Origin: Thunnus maccoyii
Taxonomy: Eukaryota > Chordata > Actinopteri > Scombriformes > Scombridae
DNA: 64,000 nt
Assembly: GCF_910596095.1 (NCBI RefSeq)
Contig: NC_056538.1
Span: 19,640,501-19,704,500 of the forward strand
Direction: 5' to 3'
How positions within the stretch are numbered: position 1 is the first letter of the stretch; every line of letters begins with the position of its first letter. The notes beneath the pieces are model-generated. The model did no database searches. It had not been told where the DNA came from and was given only the letters and a program-made list of their open reading frames with translations. Shown here one piece after another: positions 16,863-29,650 of the stretch. The translations under genes were made by a program, and so were the position numbers.

Positions 16863-16934
<72 letters not shown>
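16863..16934. repeat. (CA)n microsatellite, about 36 units
   Basis: Uninterrupted CA repeat. Confidence 0.98.
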
Positions 16935-16938
<4 letters not shown>

Positions 16939-19900
16939 GATTCCCATAGTGGCCAGCATGTGTCCATTAACATGTGTGCTGTTCAACCTTGGCTGAGACA
17001 CTGAACATCTGCCTACTCACTTTATCAACCACTGGTAGCAGAAGTACAATATATCTTAGTTAGGTAGTATGTACAAGTTTAAGTCTTCCATTCAAACTTT
17101 TACTAAAGTAAAACACACATCACATCCAATCCTTCTTTTTGTCATTGTTTTGGAGGTAAAGCTTGAGGGAAACATTTACATGATCAGCTTACCGACATAC
17201 ATCCTTCTCACTCCCAACTGGAAAGAAGAATTCAAATTCATTCAATGTCTGTTACAATAAAAATATCTTTTTTTTTTGTTGTTTTTTTTAAGCCTTTATA
17301 CCCGCTAAATGTCACATAAAACAAGTCAAGCACTTAAAATGCAGTAGGACTCATTGTGCAGCAGAGTGACTCTTGTCTGTAGCTCACTGAGGTGAAACTA
17401 ATCTTAACTGTTAAATATACTGTTGAGAGGTAATTTACTTTAACGCATAAAACTGCATCGTATTTCATATTGTGGCGAACATGGGAAGAGAAGTTTTCAA
17501 CTTGAACAGTTCAGGGAGAACGTCACCAATCTTGCACACATCACTTGGGAACTAATTGTATAAGAAGGGATGACACGTGGAAAAGTACATGAAAACACTG
17601 CAGAACACAGCGTAAATTACAATAACACCAGTAAGAATGCAGTACATATTGGCAGGCTTTCCCACATGCCTATTCCCTGGCATGGTACAATATGGTCATT
17701 AAAGGTATCCTGTGGAGGTTTCGACCACTAGTAGTGCTGTGGAGCAATGTTCTTAAGAGTGGATTACCTTTTTGTTACCTTTAGCACATGGTGATGTGAT
17801 ACACAATAATGCTGATGATTTTAAACATTGCACTGATCAACAGTTGGTGGTGGTTTAAAAGGTCAGAAATGTAGCAATGTGCCAACCTAAGCAAGGAGGA
17901 AAACAAAAACACAGCATGCAAAAAGGAAAAATGCATTTAACATGCTATTAACAGTGTGTTCACACTATATATGGATACAAAGTTGTAGGCAGTCTGGTTT
18001 CTCATGAATCTGTAATTCTGTGGGTGTGTTGTGTTGAGCACGTAATTTACATGCTCTACTCCGACTGGGCAGTTGTTTTCTGAGGTAGCTGCCATACTAA
18101 TGAACCAACACTTTTGGCGATTTGTTTCCACACATCGTCATTCTTTTAAGGGTCTTGGCAGCTCGTTAAATACACATTGTAGAAAAACTAGAGACTGTGA
18201 TGATCAGCTTTTCCTCTGTTTTGTTTAGAGTTATTTCACATAGTGGAGTGGATTAGTTAACGCTGTGCTTCCGTCTCCACATGAATCAAAACGAGTGTGA
18301 TTGGCTCTCGTTGGTTGTCGCTGGCACCGGGTCAGAGGACATAAAGTTGAGCTTTTCTCAACTTTCCCTTGTAGTGTTGCTGGGTGCTTTCTGCATCTCT
18401 CTAGCTCAGTGGGTGTCACTGGACTGTAAAGCCAGGTCTCATTTACAATGAATAGTTTCTGTCCCTGTCCCAGTTTATGAGTCCGTATTTTAGTGAGAAA
18501 CACTGAATATAAACATCAGCAGTTTACAAAAAAAAAAATCCACAGAGTACCTTTAACTCTTATCAACACAGTAACTATAACTGTCAAATTATGTAGAGGC
18601 ATAAAAAGTACAAAACTTAGCTCTGAAACTTAGCTCTGAAATGTAGTGGATATAAACATATATAAAATGTAAATACTGAAGTCAAGTTAAATTACTGCAC
18701 AACAGTTCAGTACTTAAGTAGATCTGCTTACTTTTCCATAACTTCCCTTAACTCATCTCAGAGGTTCAGCTGGCTAAAATGTGCATGTACACAAACTAAG
18801 TCAGAAAACTACTGAACAGTCCACTTTCAGGACATTTCATAATGAGAATTGCAGGAAAAAACTAAACCACTGAACCGGTAATTTTTCATTTACCAGAACA
18901 ACAAATCACGTTGTTAAACTGCAGGTACTTAGACTCTGTGAAATCCTCCAGCAGGTCTTTGTTCTCATTCTTCTGGTGAAAGCAGCTTTGCTGCTGACAC
19001 ACACCAGACGTCATGACCCTGTTCCCAACGCGTCCAAACCCTCTCCCTGTTCTTAACAACTCAGCTCTTCCTGATGTTTTGTTGGCTGATGCTCTGCAGA
19101 CCAACACAGAAAGGAATCAACAGTCGAAACTGAAAAGGAGTCGGACAAAAACACCTCAATCAAAAGCATCAAAGCCATTTTCTGAAATGAATAGGGAAGT
19201 TTGGATGGTGGTTTGACTACCTTTCATTGGTGCACTCTGAGAAAAGCCCTTGCTAAACAGAGAGACAAAAGCAAATGGATGATGTGGATTCACTTTGCCC
19301 AGTGGCATCACAAAGAGAGTTTGTTCTTATAAACTTTACTGGCAGTGACTGGACACATTCATAATGTCAAGGGGAGGATGGGAGAGTGCACAGAATGGGT
19401 AGAAGAGGACACTGAAAAGAATAGAAACAATAACAATTGAAAAAAAGATAAAAGTAAAAAGCGGGACCAGTAAAAAAGTAAGTAACCTGGAAAAAAACTT
19501 TGGCTCAAGCACTGTAGGGAATCTGTGCTTGATAAATTGTACTGAATATCCATGATTTGAAATCAAATCAAATAACAAATCAAATAGACTTTTCATTTCT
19601 TCGAAGCAGTGGATGTCTGCATGTTTTTTTACTGTATGCAAGGCAGCCATTTGCTTCCATTCTTTTCAGTATGTTATGAAAATCAACTTGCAGACACTTG
19701 AAACTTGCTTGAGATCAGTAATCCATCACAGTTAACATCATGTCTGTCTGTTGTCAAAGATACGTTATCATTGCCTTGTGGTCCAGTGCAGCGATTTCAC
19801 ATCTATCACTTTCAACTGCTTAACTACTTAACAATAACATAACTGACCAAAATAAAAGGATTTTATTTTAAAGTAACATAGGGAATCAGATGGCAATCTA

Positions 19901-21870
19901 AAAAGTCTGGAAGGTAGATAAGTAAATAATCTGGAAAGTGATCAGCAGTTATTTAAAGTGTACATAATTAATAGTAAATAAGCTGCAATATTAAATAAAC
20001 AGTTTATTTTATTGTTCTTTCAACACTTATCTGAACCTCTTACATCTTGCTGTCAGGTTGCCAGTCTCAGACACTTAGTCTGGACAGTGTCTGGGGTCAA
20101 GGCCCTCCTACAGAGCCCTCCTGATAGGTCACATCCTGTCCAAAGGGGGAGAAAGGGGGAGAAGGGGGGGTGCTGCTGTTACCGTGGGAGGTGGTAGGCT
20201 GAAGGTCAGAGGTCGGCGCTGCTTTCTCAGGTTTCAAAGCTTGCTGGGGGCTGAGGTCGCGGGGTCACTGTGGGTAGTTCAGCTCTAGTTAGGGCGGCTG
20301 TGTCTTTGTGGATGACGGTAATGCTTCCGCAATTAAACACTAAAAATGGAAGCATTTATATCCCCTGGTGAAAGAGGGGGACAGTGATGATCATCAGGAC
20401 AACCAGTCATGTGATCCGTCTCTTGGGGCTCCTTACCTACTGTTCAGTGCAGCACACGCTCAAACAGAGATTTTGTTTGTTGTTTTGTTACTGCGGGATT
20501 ACAGAGCAATCAATCATTGAGGGCAGCGCTGCTTTTGACTTGAGTGGACAAACACAGTCTCAGTGTGAGCTCACTGTCAGGAATAAGAGACGACTAGGTC
20601 TGGCAGATTCAGGAGTGTGTGTTAGTAGTTTTGATAGTGGTGATGAATGGTGGACTGGTAAAGACAAATGAAGTTTATAGAAGAAACGCCATAGAAGAAA
20701 GTACTGGATAAAGAAAATATCCTGAAAGTTGGTGTAACTTGGAGATGGAGAGTGATCAAAAGATATAAAAGAAAGGGACTTGGGAGAGCAAAGAGAGAAG
20801 AAGGTAAAGGTCATTCTGCTGGCCAGGGTATGAAGAATAAGTCATTGTGTTTTGTATTCGATTGGAGGAGTGAATGCAGATATTCAGAAGTGGGATAAAG
20901 GGCAACTCTGGAAAGAGAGTGAAGTGGGGGGTGAAAAGAGGGAGTGAGTGAGTGTGGGTGTGGAAGAAACAAAAGAAGACAAGTGAAGACTGCCAAGAGT
21001 GAAGAAGGACAAAGAGGCAGAGAGACAGTTCATAAGAGCACAAATGAAAAGAACCTGTAATAAAACGTTTAGAAGAAAAAGCGGGGAAGAACTAAAACTA
21101 CGTAAAAGGTACAAGTTGAATCCTGTTTTTCAAATGGGCTGTAAAATTGCTCCACTGCACAGGGACAGGGAAGTAGAGCACTTCTGCAGGTGTTATCTCA
21201 GTCACTGATAAAGAGCTTTGCGCACAGCGTGGCGTGAGGCAAGGAGCCGGGGCTGCATAGGGAGAGAGGGACATGCTTACGTAACTGGCCCTGTAACTGC
21301 CAACAGCTGGCTTGGTCTGGGCTTGCAGTGCTAAAGCCTCTAAGGGTCCAAATCCAGATTTCATGTGTCTATTAGAGCAGAGAGGAGGACACAGAGTCCC
21401 TGGACATGAGTGGTTCTGTTTCCTGTAAAGATACATCTCCTCAGCCCAAGCATATGTGTTGATCCAGTGCCAAAGAACTGAGAAAGACACCACAGTCTCT
21501 TTAATTAATGATTCATTTCAAACAGTTTGAAACAAATGATGAGGGAATGTAACATTTCCCAGCTTCAGACACTGACCGGTTATTAAAATGGATCAACATA
21601 AGGTAAACTTTATATCTTCATTGCATCACTGCAAGATGAAAAGTTGATGGATGTGAAGGAAATATGATGCTATTAAACCTGCAATATCTAATAAGTGTTT
21701 TTCTCTAGATAAACTGTTCCAATCAGAAACATTTCCAACAAATAGTGCAAATTAAACCACAAATTATATAATTTATAGTTGCAATTTCAGACACTCATAT
21801 AGGTATTTTTTCTGTTCATCACGTCTTCCAAAACCATTACTGTTGCACAAATAAAAGTGTTTTATGATCT
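16935..21870. other. Non-coding stretch with repeat fragments
   Basis: Fragments of the GTACTTAAGTA-type repeat occur near 17040-17110 and 18600-18725. At 18615-18642 the phrase GAAACTTAGCTCT is tandemly duplicated. Open frames near 19336-19650, 20560-21114 and 21098-21493 show no domain. Confidence 0.4.
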
Positions 21871-21879
21871 GACATGGCT

Positions 21880-22075
21880 ATGGTTGAAGTTAGGTTAGGT
21901 TTAGGCACAGAAAACGACTCGGTTAGGGTTGGGGAACATTGTGGTTTAGGTTTAAATGACTACTTTGTTAAGGTTAGGCGACCTTTGTCGTCACTGTTAA
22001 AAAAATACTTTGTTTAAGATTAGTGAACAATCATGGTCTTGGATAAAGGAAACTAACCTTTAGTGTCGGAAGGAA
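21880..22075 (+). repeat. GTTAGG-rich dispersed repeat copy
   Basis: Successive phrases AGGTTAGGTTTAGGCACAGA, CGGTTAGGGTTGGGGAACAT, TTGTTAAGGTTAGGCGACC and AATCATGGTCTTGG form a degenerate tandem of one unit, the same family as at 14.76 and 15.39 kb. Confidence 0.6.
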
Positions 22076-23914
22076 ACAGGAAGCAAACAGTGGTCTCCCA
22101 TGTCAAAGTCCGACCCATCCAACCACCCCAACCTTCTCCCTCTGCAGGCTTTGTGGCTCTGTAACAATGTCACACTTATTCCTCTTTTGCATCTGATGGA
22201 AAGAAGTTGTCATTTCTAGGGCAGCCAGAGGGCTTTGTCACTTGAACAAAAACAAATGTTTTTGCACACTAGCTGAAACAACTGATGCTTTCATTTTTCC
22301 TGGGAGGACAACATTTCTCGTAAGAATTGATAACCACAAGCTCACACAATCTTGCATGTGTGGAAAAAAATTATCAATGTTTACTTTTGCAACAAGGTAC
22401 ACTTTGGCACATTGGTCCTGTTGAGCTGGTCAGTCCACTAATGAGTCACAGGGGTGGGTAAATAATCAGCTTCCACCTCCAACATTATCAGTAACCACAA
22501 AAACTGCAGACTGATTCATTGGCGTTTGTTTACTCTGGAAATAAAATTGCACTTTTCTTGATAATGTAATTTTTGCTCTGAGGTTTGGAAACAGTCACAG
22601 TGTGCGATCAATATTAAACCCTGTGAGTCACTTGCGTGTTATCTGAGCTGCCTTTGTCCTGTGTAAATCAGTCAAACTGAAGGCTATTGGATTTGCAGTC
22701 CAAACAGTGGTGAACGACGGGACAACATCAAGGCTGGGACATAAATGTGTGTATGCATATGGATACAAGAGTACAAACACACACACACCCTCTGTAGCTT
22801 TATTTGTCCCATATGAGAGATCAAAGCACTGCGGGCTGTCAGCGATAAAACTGAGAATGAGGGAACGCCAACAAAATAAACTGATAAAGAGAGAACACGT
22901 GATAGAGGCAACAGAAAGAAAGGGGAAGCACAGAGTAAAGAGATATAAACAGTAAAGGACAACGAGACAAAGAAGAAAGGAGAGAAAAATATTCACATAT
23001 GTCCCTGAGTAAATGAGGTCACTACATGAGCCGTTTCTACACAGAGAACAATGTATGTCTCTGGAGGCCAATCAGATAACATCAGCCAAGTGGGCTGCAG
23101 CTGTGAGCCAATCACAATCTCAGTTAGTGACATCAGACATACAGTTGGATTCAAACCAGGGAATATCCACTGAGGAAGTACAAAAAACATTAAAAAGGTG
23201 GTTTCTCAATCAAAACCTTATTGAATTAGACCCTAAAGTCTTTACTCCTACGTTCCAGTTTCATCAGCAGTATCACTTACTGGAGTCAGGGAAGGACTCA
23301 TTTTCATTCCCCAGATACAATCTGGCACTAAATGCCGAAACCAAGTACAGTAACAGGCAACTTGAGAAGCTCTGCAAACAGCAGATGCTCTCCTTATCAA
23401 GAAGCACAGAGCATCTGGTTAATGACTGAACATCATAGAATATAAATCCAAAGTGTTTACCAATGAAACCTTAAAGACTTTGTGTGAAATTCTGACATAA
23501 CTCAAGTCAATGATTAAATTAAATCCTCACTGGAGAAGAGTTTCCATTGTGTGGCAGAGCTGGAGATAAGGAACAGATATGGAGCCACTTCTGTCATCAC
23601 ATTGTATCTAAAACAGGTTAATTATCTTTTAAACTGTATGTTCAGCCAACAACAGAATGTAATTATACAACCTCTCTCTGTCTTTACCTCTTCAAAAACC
23701 CAATACATTGTAAAAGCCATACGTGATAAGCACACACATGCAGTTGTGTGTGAATGAAGCAATGAACTGCATGAACCACAATGACAACGTTGTTTACAGT
23801 ACTGCTCTACATCCACAACTGGAGAAATCACAATGGAGATATAGCATTTTTCTTTTCTTTTTTTTTTTATTTGTTATTTGAGCTAAATACATTAGGTATA
23901 ATGTTTACCAGGTC
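22076..23914. other. Non-coding stretch with an unexplained 138-codon frame
   Basis: A plus-strand frame at 23013-23429 (138 codons) and an overlapping minus-strand frame at 22628-23071 (147 codons) are open. Neither resembles a family I know. Confidence 0.35.
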
Positions 23915-24240
23915 TATCAGGTGCAAATTTAGCATTTTGAGGCTGATGGAAATTTCAGGACTTGGTCATACACCAAAGTACTGGACAGATTAAAATATCA
24001 ACCTGATGATGGGGCTAATTGAAAAGTCAGAGAATCAACAAAGTTATAATTCATCCTGAGGGGGACATGAATGTTAGTATTGAATTTCATTGCAATCAAC
24101 CCAATAGCTGTCAAGATATTTGACTCAAAACTAAATGTCTACCTGATTATGGCTCTAGAGGTAACATCAGGGGATCACAAAATTGCAGTCCATCCAAAAT
24201 ATTTTGAGAGATATTACCATCCCTAGAGCCACGCTGCTAG
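23915..24240 (+). repeat. Teleost dispersed repeat (CAATCCATCCAATAGTTGT family), degenerate copy
   Basis: Phrases ATCAACCTGATGATGG, TTCATCCTGAGGGGGACATG and TTTCATTGCAATCAACCCAA, followed by a second degenerate unit (CTACCTGATTATGGCTCTAG), match the copy at 34085-34510. The family has internal units of about 100 bases. Confidence 0.65.
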
Positions 24241-26277
24241 TGTGGATAAACATAATAAGCAATAAAATTTAACATATAAGCATTAGGACAGACCGAACCA
24301 CAAGCAAATCTACAGGAAACTAAAGGCTCCCTTGCGATTTTGGGCTTTCTGGGATGAAAGTTGACATTTGTGAGAAAAACGTGGTGAAATCTTTGGCTGT
24401 CAATCCAAAACCGTGGTCTTTGACTGCACTGTGAGACATGTGCACTGACAGCTGATGTGGAGCTTTGATGACCAAAGACAGCCGCAAAGTTCTGACACAA
24501 ATTTAAGACCAAATTCTCCCAATATGACTTCTGCTACACCCCATGTCCAAGACCAAACCAATCAGAGTACAACATGAAATGACACAGAATATACTAGCTG
24601 GTGGGACATTTTGTAAGTGCGTTTTAAAAAAAAATTAAGTTTACACACTCGTTCTCCATAATGTCCATGGTACATAAAAACCAAAATGATTGAGCTGAAA
24701 CAAAAAAGTAGTTTGTGTGACTTTGTTTCATTTATAAGCAGCACAGATGGATGACACCTATTGATGTTGTGCCTCTGCTTTCATATACTTTTTTTCTATT
24801 TACATCATAGCACTAATCTTCAGTGCACAATCTGACATGCAAAAAATTCACATGATCATTGGTGCTGCACATTATATGGGCGCTTTCAGAGGAATAGAGG
24901 AATGGTGTGAGAGCACTCAAACACGGACAAAGAACTATGTCAGGCTGACAAAATGGCAAAATTACTTCAGAAAGAAAATGCTTGAGGTATCACAGTTTGT
25001 AGTAACTTTCATAATAAAGATGTGGATGAAAATCAAGGCTACAGCTGAAGCACCTACACGGTCACATTTGCATGTGCAAGTGCAACGACGTGGACATCCA
25101 AACAGTTCGCCTGAAGGAAAGACACATGTTCCACAAACCACAGGACAGATGTTCTTGAGGCAGAGATGGGCCTCTTTATAGCAAAACACTGAGCTGTTCA
25201 AAGAGGCCCCGCTGACCCCGGCACAGAGAGACTCAATTAGCTTCCCATAATGAGACCGCACTGTGGGGGGTGTTTATATAAGCTTATTAAAACATAATCC
25301 TGCTAGCAACGCCATACTGTAGCATGCCAGACAGGCCACTCCTGCTACCACAGTGTTAGCTAACAGCAGGTTAGTAGCTTTAGTCCTCAGAGGGAAGGAG
25401 AGAGCCTTAACTCTGATTAAATATTCTTTCATAAATTCTATTAATAAATGTTTCAGCTCTGTTGGGATAAAACCAACCTAACCCCTGCAAAGTAATCTCT
25501 GTTCCCTTCACTTTTTTTCCTAATAGACTCTAGACACTTGATATTAATGACCTTCAATTTACTGTGCCTCATATCTTTCCTGTCTTGGTTCAATAGTATA
25601 GAAGCTCTGTATTCCCCACATCTGTTACAGTATAACTATATAATTACATAACATTATATAATTACAGTATAATACAGGTGGTGAGAACTACATTGAAACA
25701 TACAGTGAGCCATATAATAATACGCTGCTGTCACACAAGACCACCAATGACCCATATTCAGATGTTTGTAAGAGTGAAAACAAAATGTATGCCTTGTATG
25801 AGTTAAGAGATTTTGCAGTATAAACCTACTAACTTGTACATGATCAGCGAAGAGAATGGGAACATAGTGCTGCAGACTTCTTGTGTTTATAGGCGTGTGT
25901 ATAGAGAGAGAGACACCTGCAGTGTATGCAGCCAACCAAATGTCAGAACAAAATTCATTGCTGCACTGAGAACATTATACAGAAGTTCTCCCAAACATAC
26001 TATATATTTACTCAGTATTCCAGAAGCTGTCAGAAGCTCGTTTTAAAGGTTTGCTTTCTTACAGAAGGAAGATCCATAAATCGGAATAGCAATATGTCTG
26101 TCTATCAGGGCACAAATGGTTCCTAGAAATGCTGAAAAAAATCTTTGTGACACTGGCTGACTATAGATTGAAGCAATAGAGGCAATGTGATCTGTCTGAG
26201 GCCACAATTTTAAAACTCTTTGCTTCGTTCAACATGGTTTCGTCTTATTTGGTTGTGTTTTGCCTAGAAAACAGACA
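24241..26277. other. Non-coding stretch, nothing recognised
   Basis: No exon supported on either strand; open frames of about 90-115 codons lack motifs. Confidence 0.4.
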
Positions 26278-26286
26278 CAAAGGAGC

Positions 26287-26452
26287 TGAATGACTAATGT
26301 ACATGCTACATAACTGCAACATCCCTGGTTCGATTCCAGCCAGAGACCTTTGTTGCATGTCATCTCTCTCATATCTCTCTCTCTTGTTTCCTTCTTCTCT
26401 GCCCACTGACTGATAATGGCAAAAAAAAAAAATCTTAATAAAAATAAAAAAC
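26287..26452 (+). mobile_element. tRNA-derived SINE with 9-base target-site duplication
   Basis: A pol III B-box, GGTTCGATTCC (26327-26337), is followed by CCTTTGTTGCATGTCATCTC, a CT-rich segment and an A-rich tail ending AAAATAAAAATAAAAAAC. This layout is shared by a common percomorph SINE family. The element is bounded by the perfect direct repeat CAAAGGAGC at 26278-26286 and 26453-26461, the expected duplication from target-primed insertion. The A-box is poorly preserved, so the copy is probably old and inactive. Confidence 0.85.
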
Positions 26453-26461
26453 CAAAGGAGC

Positions 26462-27858
26462 ACAAATTACTATATTATTATAAGAACATGATACATGAAC
26501 ATGTTATCTACGTATGTTTTGCCAGATTTGGCCAATAGAGGAAGAATATACAGTACAGATAGAGGCCCAATAATCAAACCCTTGGGGAATATACTGAAAT
26601 GTGGCTATAATATCATGGTTGTGGATTTGGGAATACACAGTGGAGTGAGGAACATTGTACCACTGTAGCTGGTCACTACCTCCCCATCCACCCAACTGGA
26701 TGGATCTTATTTCCATGCGCACCAAATTCTGCACAGAGGGAAGAAGAGTATGTGAATGAAAATTTTACTTATCTATGTAAACTGGCACCTCACCACCTAT
26801 GTGGAGTTATTCAGGAGTACTGACTGATGCAAAGCATGGCGGGTGTCAATGTGACTTGTGTCTGCTCACTAAAACATCTTCATCAATACTTTACCTGGAA
26901 GAGCACCGAGGAAGAGGTACAAGAATATAAGTAAGAAATAAATTCAATTAGACCTACAGAATTGCCCATAGTTTTTTTTTGTGTGTGTGAAAATGAACAT
27001 GTCAAATGACCTAGTTCATTTCTCACACACAAACCTTAACACCATTCTCACCTCTTAGTAAACCTGATGTGTCATAATCACTAAGCGTGAACATATGAGA
27101 ACGTGAGAACAAGTCACTGAAGTAAAAAGACTTTGCTCCAGGAAGGTTACGAGAGAGAGTCTGGGGTCTTCAGCATAATTTGAAAGCTGATTTCTGTCAA
27201 GAATAATGAACTGTACTCAATTGCTGGTTAACTCTATATGTGGCTGTCTTTTAATCAGGGCCCCAGACATATTGCATCGCATTACAAGAGCTTGGGCAAC
27301 AGTTAATCCTAAAGACAAAGTACAAAGTGGACCACAGTCTACTGGTTGGATGTCTTCCCACCCCACAAACCTGACCCACGTAGTTAATGTCCTGCATTAA
27401 TCCCGCCCTGTGGGCTGAGCTCCAGTCATTATGCTGGCAATTATCTGAGGGGTGCCGGAGAAATCCTTCACCAACTTTAAGACATCAAAACTGATTACGG
27501 AGCTGCTCTTTCATGTGGAGTCAGAGTTCAGTTGTTACCTAAATGATTCTCAGAAGTTATGTAAGGAAGTGGTTTTACAGGAGGGAGAAGTTCAACAACC
27601 ATCTGACATTTTACAGTTAAAGCAGGTTACAACCAACTGGGTCACCCATTTAATACCATTATCTCCTCAAACAATACTCATTTAAAAGGGATATCTACAA
27701 CTATTCAGCACCCAGGGTCATAGTTACCTCTGAGGACGATGAGGTCATGTCAGTGTCTATGGGAATTGGAGGTTTGATGACACGAAGTTTACATTCTTCA
27801 ATTACACACATACTAGTTTTATTTTAGGCTGATTTTAATATTTTTAGACTAAATATCC
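26462..27858. other. Non-coding stretch, nothing recognised
   Basis: Short open frames at 27206-27400 and 27452-27685 have no family resemblance. No repeat boundary identified. Confidence 0.4.
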
Positions 27859-28033
27859 TTAAAGAATAGTTCAACATTTTGGAAAATATGCTTTTTGCTT
27901 TCTTGCTGAGAGTTAGCTGAGAAGATTGATCCTATTGCTATCACATAGAGAGGAGTATTGATCTTCTCATCTAACACTTATCTAGCAATAAGAGAATAGG
28001 CATATTTCCCAAAATGTCAACATATTCCTTTAA
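27859..28033. mobile_element. TTAA-bounded MITE, 175 bases
   Basis: TTAAAGAATAGTTCAACATT at the left and its near reverse complement at the right (CCCAAAATGTCAACATATTC then CTTTAA) form terminal inverted repeats of about 25 bases. TTAA sits at both ends. The internal phrase CTTTCTTGCTGAGAGTTAGC is shared with a longer relative at 46.7 kb. TTAA targeting is typical of piggyBac-type transposases, but I cannot name the family. Confidence 0.75.
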
Positions 28034-29309
28034 GATTTTTAGGAAAAAACAAAATAAACCAGAATAAAATGGATTTAGTGTTCTCTACCATGCGTACAAA
28101 TGATAGAGAAGACTGAAAAACAGACCATAATGTATGGAGATAAAATTTACACATGTTAAATAGTGTGAATTTGTGATTCTTTTTAAACAATCTTTTTAAA
28201 TTTTACAGTTTTCTTGGTGGCAGGGTAATTTAAGTGGGCAGAGTTGTTCTTTAGGAACTGGACTTATGACCTCATAAATAATGACAGAAACTAGAGCTAC
28301 AGCTTTTCTTAACTGTGTAGCCCTATTGAACTAAATCTGTCAAAGTGGAAGCCATGTTGGTTTCACCCCCATAAACCTGTGACCATGAAATGGCTCCATT
28401 GCATACAGTCACATCACCACTGAATGATAATATTTTGTCAGTTCCACAGTCTTTGGGGTTTTTGGTGATGCTGGCTCATTGACATGTTTTATGTTTACAT
28501 ATAGTTGCACAGATACACCCACATACTGTATGTTTGCTTAACACTGAGCACACCTGTTTTCTAAAGTAGTGAATTCCCTTTTGCACCTTAGGGGATAGTT
28601 TTGGTATGTGGATTAAGCAGAGCAGTCTAAATTAGTGGAAAGACACTTACACATAGCTACACAGTCAAATCATCTCACTGTGAGATTTAAGAGGTGTTCC
28701 AGGCTCATTGATTATGTCTCCTGTCCGTTGGTTTCATGACTGACAGTTGAAGGTTCCTGCCACAGACAATAACCTGTATTTCTAGTAGACAGGTAGGTAT
28801 TACTGTCAAACACACACAAACCACACAGCTAAATCACACAGAGATACAGCAGGCACAGTATACAGGACATTTCACAAGATGGCTGCTTTGCTAAGACACA
28901 ACAGTAGGGTTTCTTGCTAAAATATTGGTGGAAAGCGGAGGCAATGTGACTATCATAATTAAGCCACTTGGCACCACTCCTACTGTAGTTTCACCCACTC
29001 TGAGGCTGGACAACATAATCATCTGCAGTCTGCCAGACAACACAAAGTCTCTTTTAGCTGCCTACCCTATCATTAGCGCTTCTAAACAAGTACAAGATAC
29101 CTAGCTAACTGTCATTCTCTGCCCATTGTTGTATACTGTGGTGTAGACATGTAACTATGAATAGGAGGAAAAGCCTATTTTGGGCAATTATAATCATCTG
29201 ATCCAGCATAGTTACAAGTCTTGGTGCCGACAAAACCTGTGAGGCTAAATCTTTGAAGTCAGATTTAACCCTTTCCCAATTTTAGAAACTGACTGCATCT
29301 GAAATTGTT
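28034..29309. other. Non-coding stretch, nothing recognised
   Basis: AT-rich sequence without exon or defined repeat. Confidence 0.4.
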
Positions 29310-29650
29310 AACTTATTAACAATTCACTATTCACTGCATAGGGAACACTATATAGAGGACTATACAGTGAGTCACATGGCAAAATCAAAAAACTATTTTG
29401 GACACTACTCAGGTCATTACTCTCGTCCAGCAGTCATCTACATTTACTTTTTATTTTTGTCCTCACAGTTCATGATGGTAGTTGTAACTCTTGGTTAGTG
29501 ACTGTTGTTTGTATGCTTCTTTTTACATTGCTCTTTATGGTAATTTGAGTCCTCTATATAGGGTATAATAATTCTCAATAGACATTCAGATAACAGTACA
29601 AAATGGCAAACATAAAATGAAATAGCAGTCTATATAGTAGATAGTGATCT
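29310..29650. mobile_element. Probable hAT-like MITE with CTATATAG-containing inverted repeats
   Basis: CTATATAGAGGACT (29348-29361) and its exact complement (29548-29561) lie 186 bases apart. The surrounding phrases (TTCACTATTCACTGCATAGG, TTTTGGACACTACTCAG) match a common fish repeat built on ACTATATAG. Outer limits are approximate. Confidence 0.5.

Noticed and set aside
21098..21493. 131-codon minus-strand frame
   Set aside because: No recognisable domain and no convincing acceptor or donor at its ends.
22628..23071. 147-codon minus-strand frame with hydrophobic stretches
   Set aside because: No family motif, no splice context, and it overlaps another unexplained frame on the opposite strand. 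Hydrophobic runs come from CT-rich composition.
26287..26452. Functional tRNA gene
   Set aside because: Only a B-box is well preserved. There is no cloverleaf or terminator of a tRNA gene, and the A-rich tail and target duplication mark a SINE.
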